Positions 1 to 10,285 of a DNA stretch of 64,000 nucleotides are shown one piece after another; the stretch's first letter is position 1; each line of letters begins with the position of its first letter. This DNA is from Euglena gracilis (lineage: Eukaryota; Euglenida; Euglenophyceae; Euglenales): the NCBI GenBank assembly GCA_039621445.1, contig CP154955.1, forward strand, positions 822,558 through 886,557. Reading direction: 5' to 3'. A model generated the notes under the pieces. That model did not search any database. It saw only the letters and a program-made list of their open reading frames with translations, and was not told the DNA's origin. The translations under genes and the position numbers were made by a program.

Positions 1-1547
1 TGTATAAACAGACCACTGCACGACGAACGGCCCCCCTGTGGGGGGGTCAACCCCCCCACCACCCGAACTCGGCCAGAAATGAAAACAGTTCCAAACCCTG
101 ATCCATGGTGCACCCCCCGGGGGGTCCACCCCCCCCCCAGAGGTGGGGTCACACAGGTGTCAAATGAATTTATGGTCTGGACCCACCCACCCACCCCCTA
201 GGAGGGCCCCGTGGGGGGGGCACAGGGTTGCAGGGACTACCGTACAGCCCTGGATGTGCGCGGTGAGATGTGTCGCACTGGCTGTGATTCCCAGAACACT
301 GGGATTCACTTCAAGGTGCAATTCAAGAATTTCCAGCAAGAAATACTTGTTAATCGCACACCTTCGGATGAGGGAAAGCGTCAGCAAGCAGCAGCACTTT
401 CGTCACAGGTCAGAGGTCCAAAGCGGAAGGCGAGTCCACAAAGGGGAGAACAGATATTTGAAAATGCGCCTGCATTGCCCTGAGGAATTCGACCGAAGAA
501 AATGTAATGGCATTGTCCCTGGCATTTTGTGTTTCTTCTCTGAAACACGAACTGAATTCACAAGCACCCCATCAGTTCCCAAAAGTTCACCAAAAGAATC
601 AACTCCCAAAGATTGGATGGCAAATTGACAAAGAAATACATGCAGATTTGCCCTGGGCATGCATCAGATGGACTCCTGTACAATAGGCCCAGGTATGTGG
701 GGCGATGGGTATGCGATGAAGCAGTTGCACACGCCAGTGCAATGCGTGTCAGCAGAAGAACACCACAACAACAATAATTTTAAAAATTCTGAATCTGAGG
801 GTTTTTATTTGTTTCCACACATTCATTTTCTAGATGATTATGCATGCAATGCTTATTCGTTTGCTTTCAACAATATCAAAATAAATAAGATGGGTAAAAA
901 AATTTTGAGAGGATGGTGTCGCTTTTATCAGTCAAATAAGTCAAATCAAAGCAACCAATCAAATTAATTTTGTTTCGTAACTTCTGAAAAAGGAAGAAAA
1001 CTCTCAGTAAATGTAATGTATTTAGTGTTAATAAAAAGGAAATCAAAATATAACACTTTCAAATGCATTCATGGAAATGCATGGCACAACCACCAACAGA
1101 ATTAACAAAGCAACAGAAATGAAAATTAAAAAAGAATGGCCAAAAAAACTCCCCGAAAATAAGCCCGGCCCTATTTTTGGGACAGTTGCTGGAAAGCTCG
1201 ATTATTTTTAGGGGGGGTCTCATCCATGCATTTCCCCAGATAGAACATCACTTTTTTGGGTTTCCAAAAACACGTTTTTTTGTCAGTATACAAGATTCAT
1301 AAACAAATGTTTTTTGGTCTCAAAATTCCCAAAATATCAGAATTTTTATGATTTTCTGCCAAAAATGGGGCAATTCAGCAATTGATCAAGGAAATCCTTC
1401 ATCTTCCACAACCCATGGTGCCGTCAGTGAGGGGTCGTAAATTTGGGGGGGGTCATATTTTGGGAGTTTTGCTCGGTCGGCCCAAGGGTTTCATTTGTGG
1501 GGGGTTCTTATTGGGGGGGGGGGCTTATTTGGGGGGGATACGAGTCC
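1..1547. other. Non-coding stretch
   Basis: Begins with C/G runs (1-220), continues with ordinary mixed sequence, then AT-rich sequence from 780 to 1380. At 1435-1545 it contains GGGG-spaced TTATTTGGGGG motifs like those at 35520-35600. Open frames at 143-967 show no protein character that I can support. Confidence 0.6.
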
Positions 1548-1717
1548 TCAACAGTATCCCAACGGTTTGTGTACGCAGTACTTCCCCTGTGCACCAGCAG
1601 GCACAGTTGGGCTGCCGACGGTGGGGCCAGGTCCCGGGTGCTGTGCTGGGTGAGGAAGCGCTGCAGCACGGCGTACTCCAGCCGCTGCCTGCCGCGAAAT
1701 GTGCATCATGCCCACCG
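1548..1717 (-). CDS. Possible terminal exon
   Basis: A GC-rich minus-strand island with two competing frames. One, entered in phase 1 from the exon at 5761-5869 through the acceptor CCGGGCAG (1718), reads VGMMHISRQAAAGVRRAAAL and runs to a TGA at 1548-1550. The other reads RQRLEYAVLQRFLTQHSTRD then LAPPSAAQLCLLVHRG and is more protein-like, but would need a different upstream phase. The island is coding with fair probability; the frame is not settled. A mobile element abuts the acceptor side at 1730. Confidence 0.4.
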
Positions 1718-1729
1718 CTGCCCGGTGAC

Positions 1730-1920
1730 CAGGGGATTATTTAAGGACCCGGGGTCTGGACCTACCCACAACCCGATGAGGGGCCAGGGGGGAGCTTGGG
1801 GGGACAAACCTTTGGGGGGGGGGTCCAAAAAAATGTACGGCTCTTCGCGCCGGCAATCCTCCTCCAGGGAGGTACCCACTCGGTCCAACCCCACCCTCAG
1901 TTGAAAAACTATTTTCTCTC
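1730..1920 (+). mobile_element. Inverted-repeat-type element with CCGGTGAC duplication
   Basis: Begins CAGGGGATTATTTAAGGACC and is bounded by identical copies of CCGGTGAC (1722-1729 and 1921-1928). The right end is a poor match to the left terminal repeat, so it may be degraded or truncated. Contains the core hairpin-like CGGCTCTTCGCGCCG near 1840. It lies immediately next to a possible minus-strand acceptor at 1718. Confidence 0.5.
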
Positions 1921-2801
1921 CCGGTGACCTCATATGAAAGCGGCGCAGACCTTGATGTCACTCCATTGTCGCGCCAAACATCGCATGTAAAGGGCCACTC
2001 AATAAACCCCTGCACGTTTGAAGCATCTGAGCTGACTGTCTTGGGGCATAACACTTGTATGGGGGTGTGAACTGATTCGCATACAAAAAAATACGTCAGT
2101 TCAGAGGCTATACATTTTAGACTGGCAGGAAAGAGGCTTCTGGGTGCCGTGTGCTGCTTCTGTGCTGAGTTCTACCTGGAACCAGATAACATGAAGCCGC
2201 AAAAAAAAAAAAATCAAAAGAAACTAATTTTGCAAAATAATTATGTGAACAACAAAAAAAATGCAATGGCGTAGAACAATACATATTTGGCCCATTATGC
2301 TGTCTCCAAGTCGAAAAAAAAACTGTTATTATACCATCCAGCGAAACTTTGGGCAGCTGGGAAGGTAATGATAAGGCGTTGATAAGGGAGGCCAAAGGTT
2401 GAAAAAGGGCAGCTGGTAATTTCGTCCCAAATGGCAACGGCGCATGGACTGAGAGGTTCAGAATTCAGACTTCAGAGTGTTGATTGGGAGGAAGCAAGAG
2501 ACACCTCAACAGTGGCCCCAGGGTTGGCCCGCTGGTGTGCAGCATCCGGGAGAGAGCTGCACGGAGGGACGGACGATGGGCTCAAAGACAAACAATGCAC
2601 ATGATAGGCGGCTACCCTGCCCGTTTGGAACCCAGGCCTCCTCCAGTACACCTCATCGGAAGCGCAGAAATGGCGCAAGCTGGGTTCGTTCAAGTGGTAG
2701 CCCAATTGAATACATTCAGATAAATGCATTGTGCTGCATCCTCCCATCTTCATTTGATCGAACGACACCCCTTCGCAGGCTTGGGGGTATAAAGGCCCCC
2801 T

Positions 2802-2880
2802 CTTAGGTGGCGCATCTCGCACTTAAGTGTTTTTTCTTTGTCGGTGCGAGCAATTGCGCAAATCGACATTTTTTATAAAA
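2802..2880 (+). repeat. 75-bp composite repeat, copy 1
   Basis: CTTAGGTGGCGCATCTCGCA then CTTAAG, a T run, and a diverged palindrome GTCGGTGCGAGCAATTGCGC. Other copies: 5511-5577 (minus) and 58443-58517. Confidence 0.65.
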
Positions 2881-3555
2881 TCCTTGAACCGCCGAATGCA
2901 CCTGGTGAAACAGCCATACGTAAAGTGCACACCTCACAAAACAAGTTAGGAAACACAAAGGTCTCAAACAATCATCCTAATGAGCTGTCTGATACGTCTG
3001 GAGCGACAGATTGACGTTGTGGTCTGTGAAACAGGTGGGTTGTACACCCTGTCTGTTGCGTCGATGGTTTTTGGTGTGTCCCTGCTGTCTGTAATTACTG
3101 GGTGATGCGCACCTGTTTGAAGGGAGACCGGCTTTCAACCATTTGGACAATGGGATTGTGCAGGTAAATGCGGCGAAAAAAAAAAAAAAAAAAAAAACGA
3201 TTGCACATCAAAACCCAATTTCACACCAAGACCCTTGCTGCTTGCCACCCCCACACCCCCCCCCCGACCCCCCCCACCACCAAAAAAATAATTGAGATAC
3301 CATGTTTTCCAAACCATTTTACGCATGTTGATAGAAGTCGAAAACAGACACAAGAACGCAGACAAATACAAAGAACGGTCGCAAAGAAAGACTTGGACCA
3401 AAATGAAAGAGGAAATGTTAGATTACAAACGTGGGAGAATTTGCAGGTAAATTAGGCGACGATTGCGGCATAAAAAACTTTCCAGAACTCTGCTGCTATC
3501 GACCGAAATTTGTGTCTGGTGATGGGACACTGACGTGACAAATTTATGAAATGAG

Positions 3556-3684
3556 GGTCGATGTGCGCATTTGTGCACATCAACCACATGTGTATTTTGT
3601 GTAAGGGATTGGTGCGCGCATTTGCGCACATTGATGTCGTGTGCGATTGTCGATGGTCAATGTGCGCAAATGCACACACCAACC
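3556..3684 (+). repeat. Cluster of three 30-bp palindromes
   Basis: Imperfect palindromes of the form GGTCGATGTGCGC-AT-complement at 3556-3585, 3611-3636 and 3655-3684. Each has arms of 11-13 bases around an AT-rich centre. Confidence 0.75.
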
Positions 3685-4483
3685 ACATACAACAAATAAT
3701 TGTGGCGAAAGGAAAAGCAATTCCTTGCCGAGGAAATAGGAAGGTCACAGACACGCAAAATTTGATATTCTGGGAGTTGTTATTTTTTTAACAACAGTGT
3801 CCCGCAATCACGGGGGGTTGCACGTCACAAGTTCCTCCTGCGCAACTTCCAAACCGATGACGCGAAAATGATCGGTTGAACGGGTTGGATATAAGATATG
3901 CAAACTTCATTTTTTCCTCAGAAAACCGGCAACGTACCACTTTGTGTGCACAATATCAGGGTTGAGTCCCATTACTTTCACGCATGTAAACATTAAATAT
4001 TATCTCCCTCCAAAACGATGAGTTTTATGGTCACATTTAAGACGCTCCGATTTTCCATTGTTTTCCATGGACCAATAGTTTCCCCGCTCCCCAGTCTGCC
4101 GTCCCGGCTGTAGGGGAGAACAATGCCACCTCGGTGGCTGCTGCTCAACTGGGGGGTTAATGATGGCCTTGTGGATGCTTAAATGCAACCACCTATCATC
4201 ACCTGGTGTGACTGGTGTAGCAAAATGCAAGCCAGGGGGCAAGTGGCGGGTGTTTTCGAGGGCCACCCCTTGCCCAAGAGGCGCCGTTGCACGTGTGCCG
4301 CGACGTGCTGGGGTCTACGGTCTCCACATGTACCTGGACCTGTCACTGGGCCAGAATCAGCCTTGAAAAAAGCCTCATGGTTGAGGCGAGCGTGTGGCAG
4401 CTGAGTAAATTGCGCACCGAAGGAGCCATTCCAGGTGGTGTTTGGGGTCGTGTTTGATGTGTTCTGCCTGAAATTGCTATCGT

Positions 4484-4963
4484 GGTCGTGCGCAAATGCG
4501 CACGTCGTCATGGTGTGCCCATTTTGCACTCCGACAACGTCCATCTTTACGCACATGGTCGGTGTTTGAACATGTGCAAACACTGACCATATGCACATTT
4601 GCGCAAACCGACTACATTTTTTTCCGACTTTTTTGATAATATGTTTCTTCAATGTGTTTCTGTCTGTTTTCAGTGCAAAGATGCCTCGTAAGGTCTTCCA
4701 GTCTTCCAGTAATTGTTGTTTAAAAAGGCTCAGGGCAGCGGGCCTGTTCACGTGCCGTGATACTTGATCGCATCTCTTTGCACAAATGGACATTAGGTCG
4801 GTTTGTGCAAATGCGCATACGTTGTTGGTGTGCGCACTTGCACAAACCGACCTCATCTTCTGTCCAAAACTCATGATATTTGTCGCACCGTTTCCAGCCG
4901 TATTTGTGGCCGTCCTTCCGGGGAACCGTAGATTGGTCGATGTGCGAAATTACGTACATCGAC
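4484..4963 (+). repeat. Cluster of five or six palindromes
   Basis: Copies at 4484-4507, 4558-4616 (two interleaved), 4796-4852 (two back to back, ending ACAAACCGACC) and 4935-4963. All share GGTCGRT..TGTGCGCA arms. Confidence 0.7.
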
Positions 4964-5215
4964 ATTCTTTCTTGCTCAAAAACATGGCTGTAATAAATCA
5001 CAGCGAAATAATAAATCACAGTGAAATTTGTGTGATCCCCTCTCCTGTTTCATCACGACACAATTTGGCCCAACGCATCCCCACTGAAAGTTGGGTGGGG
5101 ACTCGCGATCCTTCCCTCCCCTTCAAACGACTTTCCCTCCATCTTCCACGGGTCTTCACAGAATCCCCAGGCACGCCTTCCTTTCTGCGTCTCTGGCCGG
5201 CGGCGTCATTGGACC

Positions 5216-5262
5216 GCCAACAACCGGCGAGGGGAGCCGCCAACAACCGGCGAGGGGAGCCA
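5216..5262 (+). repeat. 22-bp tandem duplication
   Basis: GCCAACAACCGGCGAGGGGA repeated twice in succession with a 22-bp period. Confidence 0.8.
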
Positions 5263-5510
5263 CAACGCACAAAAAGTGGGGAGGCGGTACCGGGGTTCTC
5301 GTGCTTTTGTCGGTGTTTTTTTCACTTTGGGGGGATAGGTCCGGGGGTTTTCGTGTCATTCCAACCTCAAAAAAAAACATCAAAAAAACACGTAATCCCT
5401 GGGAGAGCTGGTGCAAAAAAAAAAGAGAGAAATCGCCCAATTTTTTGTCCAATCCTGTTGCCTCTCACTCTCACCCCTTGAAACGCGGGCACTCGACCAA
5501 AATGGTTTTT

Positions 5511-5577
5511 GGTCGGTGTGCGAAAATGCGCACACCGACCAAAAAAAAAACCCTAAATGTGAGATGCGCCGCCTAAG
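5511..5577 (-). repeat. 75-bp composite repeat, copy 2
   Basis: On the minus strand CTTAGGCGGCGCATCTCACA, a T run, then the perfect palindrome GGTCGGTGTGCGC-ATTTTC-complement. Confidence 0.7.
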
Positions 5578-5760
5578 AACCTTTTGTGTTGATGAGTGCA
5601 CAATACTGGACATTGTCATGCGGGAATTAGCACCACAATTACACAGAAAATTGACGGCATAATTAAAGAGATATATCAGGTAAAAAAGCAGCGAAAATCT
5701 GATGGGTAAAGGCCAGAAATGTCCGAAAAGATGCGGCATAAGAAGGGGCGGCCGCCACAC

Positions 5761-5869
5761 CCTTCAGGCATCCATAATGCCACTCCGCCATCTCCAGCAG
5801 CGCCTCCACAAATGGCGGCAGCAGCGCCGCCCCCACAGCCAGGCCCCCGATCACACCATTGCTTGCCGA
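5761..5869 (-). CDS. Exon interrupted by introner, downstream half
   Basis: The minus-strand frame reads SASNGV (element-derived) followed by IGGLAVGAALLPPFVEALLE then MAEWHYGCLK. The acceptor GGGAG (5870) lies within the element; the donor G|GTGTGG (5760) is good. The hydrophobic LAVGAALLPPFVEALL stretch could be a membrane or buried helix. In frame with the upstream half through a 97-bp intron. Confidence 0.6.
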
Positions 5870-5982
5870 CTCCCGGGGGGGGGGGGGTCAATTCCACGGT
5901 CAAAGAACCAGTCAGCTACTTTTCAAAAACCAGTCACCCACATCCAGGGAGTGGGGTCAGACATACCTTAAGCAATGGTGTG
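5852..5982 (-). mobile_element. Introner: 131-bp hAT-like element inside an exon
   Basis: Terminal inverted repeats CACACCATTGCTT... and ...AGCAATGGTGTG are flanked on both sides by the 8-bp duplication CCCCCGAT (5844-5851 and 5983-5990). On the minus strand the insertion interrupts a continuous coding frame. Splicing from AAG|GTATGT (5966) to GGGAG| (5870) removes 97 bp and leaves 42 bases, a multiple of three, so the frame is preserved. The 8-bp duplication fits hAT-type transposition. The same family recurs at 21380-21699. Confidence 0.8.
5870..5966 (-). other. Intron formed by the introner
   Basis: A 97-bp GT-AG intron on the minus strand lying wholly within the element at 5852-5982. The donor GTATGT is supplied by the subterminal part of one terminal repeat and the acceptor by the other side, after a run of C and then GGGAG. 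Joining the flanking exons gives CRIGGTPLLK-SASNGVIGGLAV in one frame. Confidence 0.65.
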
Positions 5983-6041
5983 CCCCCGATGCGGCACACT
6001 GTGGCCGCGCACCGCCACACCTCCTCCAGCACCGCCTTCGT
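5967..6041 (-). CDS. Exon interrupted by introner, upstream half
   Basis: 25 minus-strand codons reading TKAVLEEVWRCAATVCRIGG then TPLLK. The last five residues come from the terminal repeat of the mobile element inserted at 5852-5982. The acceptor GGGGAAG (6042) is acceptable and the donor AAG|GTATGT (5966) is the best donor seen in the window. Removing the element and one target-site copy joins CRIGG directly to LAVGAALLPP in the same frame, so the exon was once continuous. Confidence 0.6.
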
Positions 6042-6117
6042 CTTCCCCGCCGGGCAGGTTCACTTGTCCCCATCAACTAACTGCCCGAGATGTGTTGGCC
6101 CAAAAACAGGCCTCGGG

Positions 6118-6514
6118 CAGGGTATCAACTGCGAGGGGGGGGGGTCAGGACCTCATGCTCCCCTTAGGCCCCTTGGGAGAGGGGGAGGGGTCGAGCTCCC
6201 TCTACCTGGGGGGGAGGGGGGACGGCACGAAGCGCCGAGAATATTTTTGTGGGACAAAAAATGCTCAGAAATAGCATTTCCAGGCCATTTTTCAGCAAAT
6301 TCACAAAAAAACAGATAATAAAAACATAAATTATGCAGTGCAAAGCAAGGGGAAGGAATAAAAATTGGTTCCAAGGGGTCCCTTGACCCAGCCTCAAAAG
6401 GGGGGATCAAGGGACCTCCCCCGGAAGGGGAGTGGTCTAGACCCCCCCCAGGGAGGCCGGACCCTCCCGGCCTCCCCTTCCCCTGAACAAAACCAACACT
6501 CACTTAAAACCCCG
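6118..6514 (+). mobile_element. Inverted-repeat element filling an intron
   Basis: The left end CAGGGTATCAACTGCGAGG and the right end CACTCACTTAAAACCCCG are imperfect inverted repeats, flanked by GCCTCGGG and GCCCAAGG (5 of 8). Contains the core CACGAAGCGCCG. Similar ends occur at 27956 (CAGGGTATCAAGTGGGCAGG) and 28777. It occupies most of the intron between the exons at 6554-6621 and 5967-6041. Confidence 0.5.
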
Positions 6515-6553
6515 GCCCAAGGCACCTTTGGGGAAAATTCCGCAAACCTTCAC

Positions 6554-6621
6554 CTCATCCCAGCCTGTACCGTCGGTCTTGAGCTTCTTCCCAAGATATT
6601 TGAGGGCCAGGCCAAAGGCGC
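6554..6621 (-). CDS. Exon of the 5.8-14.4 kb chain
   Basis: The minus-strand frame reads AFGLALKYLGKKLKTDGTGW then DE. The acceptor TTGTACTCCAG (6622) is strong and the donor GATGAG|GTGAAG (6553) acceptable. Phase 1 in and 0 out, consistent with both neighbours. The intron that follows (6042-6553) is mostly occupied by an inverted-repeat element at about 6118-6514. Confidence 0.55.
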
Positions 6622-6835
6622 CTGGAGTACAACCAATATAAGCCCCCTCATGGTTGTTGCGGTTTCCAGGCGCCTTGCCGAAGGGTTTTCAAAAGGTACG
6701 CATTCTTGTTTCTCAGGTAGATTACCTCATGATTATGAAGCATCGTGAGGTAAACAACCTCATGTCTATGAGGCCCAACGTGGCAAATTACTTTGGGGCA
6801 GCCCCATCTGAAAAGTCCAACCCATTCATTCCAGG

Positions 6836-6925
6836 TAAAACCCCCCAAAATATAACCCCCCCCCCAGATACAAACCCCCCCCCAAATATAAAACCGGGGG
6901 GGGTTTTATATTTGGGGGGGGGTTA
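6836..6925 (+). mobile_element. Minimal AATATAAAACC hairpin
   Basis: CCCCCCCAAATATAAAACC followed at once by GGTTTTATATTTGGGGGGG, a near-perfect palindrome with the same ends as 7486-7879 but almost no interior. Likely a deletion derivative of that family. Confidence 0.5.
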
Positions 6926-7066
6926 CGTTCCAAACATTCCACCGTGCCCCATCCCATGACCTCCAGATCTTCTGTTGCCTTCCAGTGCCAAAACCCCTGC
7001 TGGAGCGCACCGGCTGGGGTGCTCAAGGCGGTGTGGAACCTGGCGTGACACTTCAGTGATCTGAAC

Positions 7067-7150
7067 TGGGATGCGCCCGCCCGTTCCACACCTGCACAGC
7101 CTCTATGAGCGCACCAGCCACCTCAGGGGCAGCCCTGCGGCGAAACCCGT
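7067..7150 (-). CDS. Exon of the 5.8-14.4 kb chain, helical
   Basis: The minus-strand frame reads GFRRRAAPEVAGALIEAVQV then WNGRAHP. The acceptor GATCACAG (7151) is good. The donor A|GTTCAG (7066) gives phase 1 and joins the exon at 6554-6621. The stronger-looking donor CAG|GTGTGG, 26 bases earlier, would break the frame. Helical-repeat character continues. Resemblance to OPR or FASTK-type repeats was considered but is not specific enough to claim. Confidence 0.55.
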
Positions 7151-7485
7151 CTGTGATCCGTTAAAACTGCCGAGACTCCCCTCACAAAGACCCTTCGGGA
7201 GCGACAACAGCAACAATGCACCAATGCTGAGACCAAAAAAAGATACACCCTCAAATTGTTTAACTTGGACTGGACATTTTTTTGGATTTTTGGCCATTTT
7301 AGCCTTTTCAATGCATTGAAAATGGGCATTCCTTGAAGCGATGCAACTAGACAAAAATATTATCTTCAAACCTTTTTGGGAGACAATCAAAAAATAAAAA
7401 AGCAGGAACGAAAATTTCACAAACTGTAAATGACGGCAGGCAAGTCGAAGACATTTTGCAAACAACAGACACCAACACCATCTAC

Positions 7486-7879
7486 TTACCCCCCCCCAAA
7501 TATAAAACCCCCCAAACACAAAACCCCCCAGATATAAACCCCCCCTGAGGACCGTGAAATCCCGCCCGAATATAACCCCCCCCTCTGGCGCGAAAATTTT
7601 CGACAAAATCTCCCCCGAAATTGTGATTTTTGGCAGATTTGGGAGCACTTTTTACCAAAAACATGTGAAAATTGTTCCTTTGCTCGAAAACTGAAATTTT
7701 TTGACCCCGAAGGTAGGTGTATTTGTGATTTTGGACCGAAATAATGACTACTGGATCCCGGCAGGTGTTGATTTTCCCAATCGAATATAACCCCCCCCAA
7801 ATATAAAACCCCCCTCGGGGTCTTGAAATTTCCGCCCAAATATAAAACCGGGGGGTTTTATATTTGGGGGAGGGGGTTA
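7486..7879 (-). mobile_element. Poly-C-capped inverted-repeat element
   Basis: Starts TTACCCCCCCCCCAAATATA and ends TATATTTGGGGGAGGGGGTTA. The interior (CCAAAAATCACAATT, GGGCGGGATTT on the minus strand) matches the element at 16751-17093 in opposite orientation. Probably a non-autonomous DNA transposon; the flanking duplication may be only TA. Confidence 0.6.
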
Positions 7880-7966
7880 CTGAAAAAAGCCGGTTGCCAA
7901 GCTGAGAATGAAAAATTGCAGGCCTGGGGTAGCCCCCCACCCACCAGTCATGGGGTCATTCAGCAC

Positions 7967-8048
7967 AGGCCTGCTCATTGATGACCGGTAGGAGGTGAGT
8001 GTTCAGCACTGTGGCGAGGGCGTTGAACTCCTGGAGCCCGCGGAGGAC
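7967..8048 (-). CDS. Exon of the 5.8-14.4 kb chain, helical
   Basis: The minus-strand frame reads VLRGLQEFNALATVLNTHLL then PVINEQA. The acceptor CTTCCTCAG (8049) is very good. The donor T|GTGCTG (7966) gives phase 1 and fits the exon at 7067-7150. A GC donor (CAG|GCCTGT) three bases earlier is an alternative. Two amphipathic helices typical of a helical-repeat protein; family unknown. Confidence 0.6.
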
Positions 8049-8289
8049 CTGAGGAAGGTTTCAACAAACAAAGAACGGCTGCGAGGGACAAAAGCTCAGG
8101 CCTTGGCTCCATTGCCTCATTCTCAGGCAGGTCACATTGGGGGGGGGGGCTTCTGATTTTGGAGTTCCTTCACCGATGGGCCACAAAGCATTTTGACGTT
8201 CAAAGAAATCAAAATAATTAAATACAAAATACCATAGACACACACACACACATGTGTGTGTATGTGTATTTGTGTGTATTTAGATGTAA

Positions 8290-8516
8290 ATGTACATACA
8301 TACATACATACATACATACATACATACATACATACATACATACATACATACATACATACATACATACATACATACATACATACATACATACATACATACA
8401 TACATACATACATACATACATACATACATACATACATACATACATACATACATACATACATACATACATACATACATACATACATACATACATACATACA
8501 CACATACATACATATA
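8290..8516 (+). repeat. (CATA)n microsatellite
   Basis: About 55 nearly perfect copies of CATA, preceded by a short (CA)n/(TG)n stretch at 8238-8278. The open frames through it (YMCMYVC, HTYIHTY) are artefacts. Confidence 0.95.
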
Positions 8517-8657
8517 TGTTTAAAATCCGCTAATTTTGAGTCTGCCTGATTTTCTTCAAAAATTGGCAATGTCAATGGGTTCCTGAAGCAAAATATAGTT
8601 ATCCACCCCCAGTGGTACCCGCCATCCACCGTCCACCAAGAGGATGGCCAAACACAC

Positions 8658-8759
8658 CGTGCGGGTCTCGAAGCCCTTGTGCTTCTCGCAGCACTGTCGG
8701 TGGAACTCCTTGACCAGGTGTGCCACATCGATGGTCACGAGTTGGCTGGCTGGCATGGC
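8658..8759 (-). CDS. Exon of the 5.8-14.4 kb chain, helical
   Basis: 34 minus-strand codons reading AMPASQLVTIDVAHLVKEFH then RQCCEKHKGFETRT. The acceptor TTTATCCAG (8760) and the donor ACG|GTGTGT (8657) are both clear. Phase 0 at both ends, in frame with 7967-8048. The amphipathic pattern and varied composition make this one of the best coding islands in the window. Function not recognised. Confidence 0.6.
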
Positions 8760-10285
8760 CTGGATAAACAAGCACGTGGGCATCCGCGCGCCACAGGCCA
8801 TGATGCACCAATCAGGAATCAGGGGTTTTATTTGAGGACCTCAAGGACCCGCAGGGGGGGGTCCACAACCCACCTGGGAGCTGTGGCTGGAAAAAAATGG
8901 TGCTGGTGGCTGATGGGACCCCTCTCCCCCGGAGCCGGGGGCTCTGGCTTCCGAAAACCCCAACCAAAGCAGGAGATGATATTGTTAGAGTTAGTTCCAA
9001 AAGTTGCCGAGAGTTCCCAACGTTCCAGCCAGGGTGGAAGTCATCCTGAGGGACAAAAACTGCTGCTAAACAAATAGGCCTGAAAAAGCACAAAAATTCA
9101 GGTCTACAGAACACAGATGAACCATCCCCTATCTCAGCACCACAAGAAAGGGTGGACTGGGGTTGAAGGTTGAGGCCGAGGATTCGTGCCTCACCAAATC
9201 AAGAAGCACCTGATCATGATCCTGTGTGGTGGATGCAAATTGACATGGAAATACAGATATGTCCAGGCTTAATATACTGCCACACCCTCCCAGTCTCTGG
9301 CAATAACCCATTTTTGGATTGTCGCTTTCAGCCACGACGACAAACATAAAGACAATAGGAACAATTGGTAACTTTATGCTTGTGCGCCAAAAAAATTGAG
9401 CAGAAACCGCCAGTGTCCATTGTACCAGTACTCTGCTTTGGCAGCAAATTCACAAATGCCTTCGATTCCAACCATTCGGGTAGGTTTGAAAACTTCCCAA
9501 GATTTGACAAACAGTGCACGTTCAACACTGTGTTGCCAACTTTTCTTCACCACTTCCGTGCATAGAAGGTTTGCAACATCCAAAGAACTGGTGGTGCAAA
9601 TTGACGTTGGATGGGGAGAAAGGGTCAGAGTCATTGAGGGGAGGGGATCGGACAACGAACATACATACACGAATGTGTGGGTTTGCAGGGCTGCAGGAGC
9701 CACAGGGACACACAATATATTGAGATACGGAGGCTGTCTAGCGACTCCGGGGGGGGGGAAGGATCGGGCAATATTGACGGATAATGAGGGATACATTGTG
9801 GTGGTTCGGCATCCGTGTGAATGGGTGTGTGTGGCAAGTGGAGCGGTGAGATCACGGCGAGCCATAGCCAAGCGTGCGTTGAATCCCGCCGGGGATGACC
9901 CGGGGCATGAACGCGGCTTACCCGCAGCCCACCTCCCCCAAACAAAAGTGCAAACACGGGTGTCCACCTGCCATGGCACCCGTGCCAAAAGTGTATCTCC
10001 AATGCACCCCTCCCCAAAGCTGTTTGTCAAAAATTGGGAAATTCTTTTGAAGAATGGCCGAATGATTCGGAGGAAAATGGAAAATTCCAATTTGAAATTT
10101 TGAATCTCTCCCATTACTCAAATATGTCAATCCCCCCAAAGCCCCAAAAGTGTTCAGCAACGGATGCAGAATCATACCACCAGGTCCGATCCTGTTGGTA
10201 CAAGGGTTTTGTCAATGGCGAATGCAGCCAGGGGTGGCTGGGTTTTCAGAAAGAGCCAGAGATTTATTGACCAAGGTTGGGCTTT

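Larger units (their letters stand above)
1929..5760. other. Long intron or intergenic stretch with palindromes
   Basis: No convincing exon. Holds the composite repeat at 2802, the palindrome clusters at 3556-4963, a poly-A run at 3178-3197 and the composite repeat at 5511. If the terminal exon at 1548-1717 is right, this is intron. Confidence 0.5.

Noticed and set aside
143-967. Open frames at the left edge
   Set aside because: No protein-like composition or conserved motif; several overlapping frames.
8290-8516. CRISPR-like regular array
   Set aside because: Simple tetranucleotide repeat with no spacers, in a eukaryotic context.
8218-8728. Frames reading YMCMYVC or HTYIHTY
   Set aside because: Pure (CATA)n read-through; only the end at 8658-8759 is coding, in a different frame context.
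9396-10103. 235-codon plus-strand open frame
   Set aside because: Composition looks random, no recognisable domain, and the overlapping minus frame is equally open.
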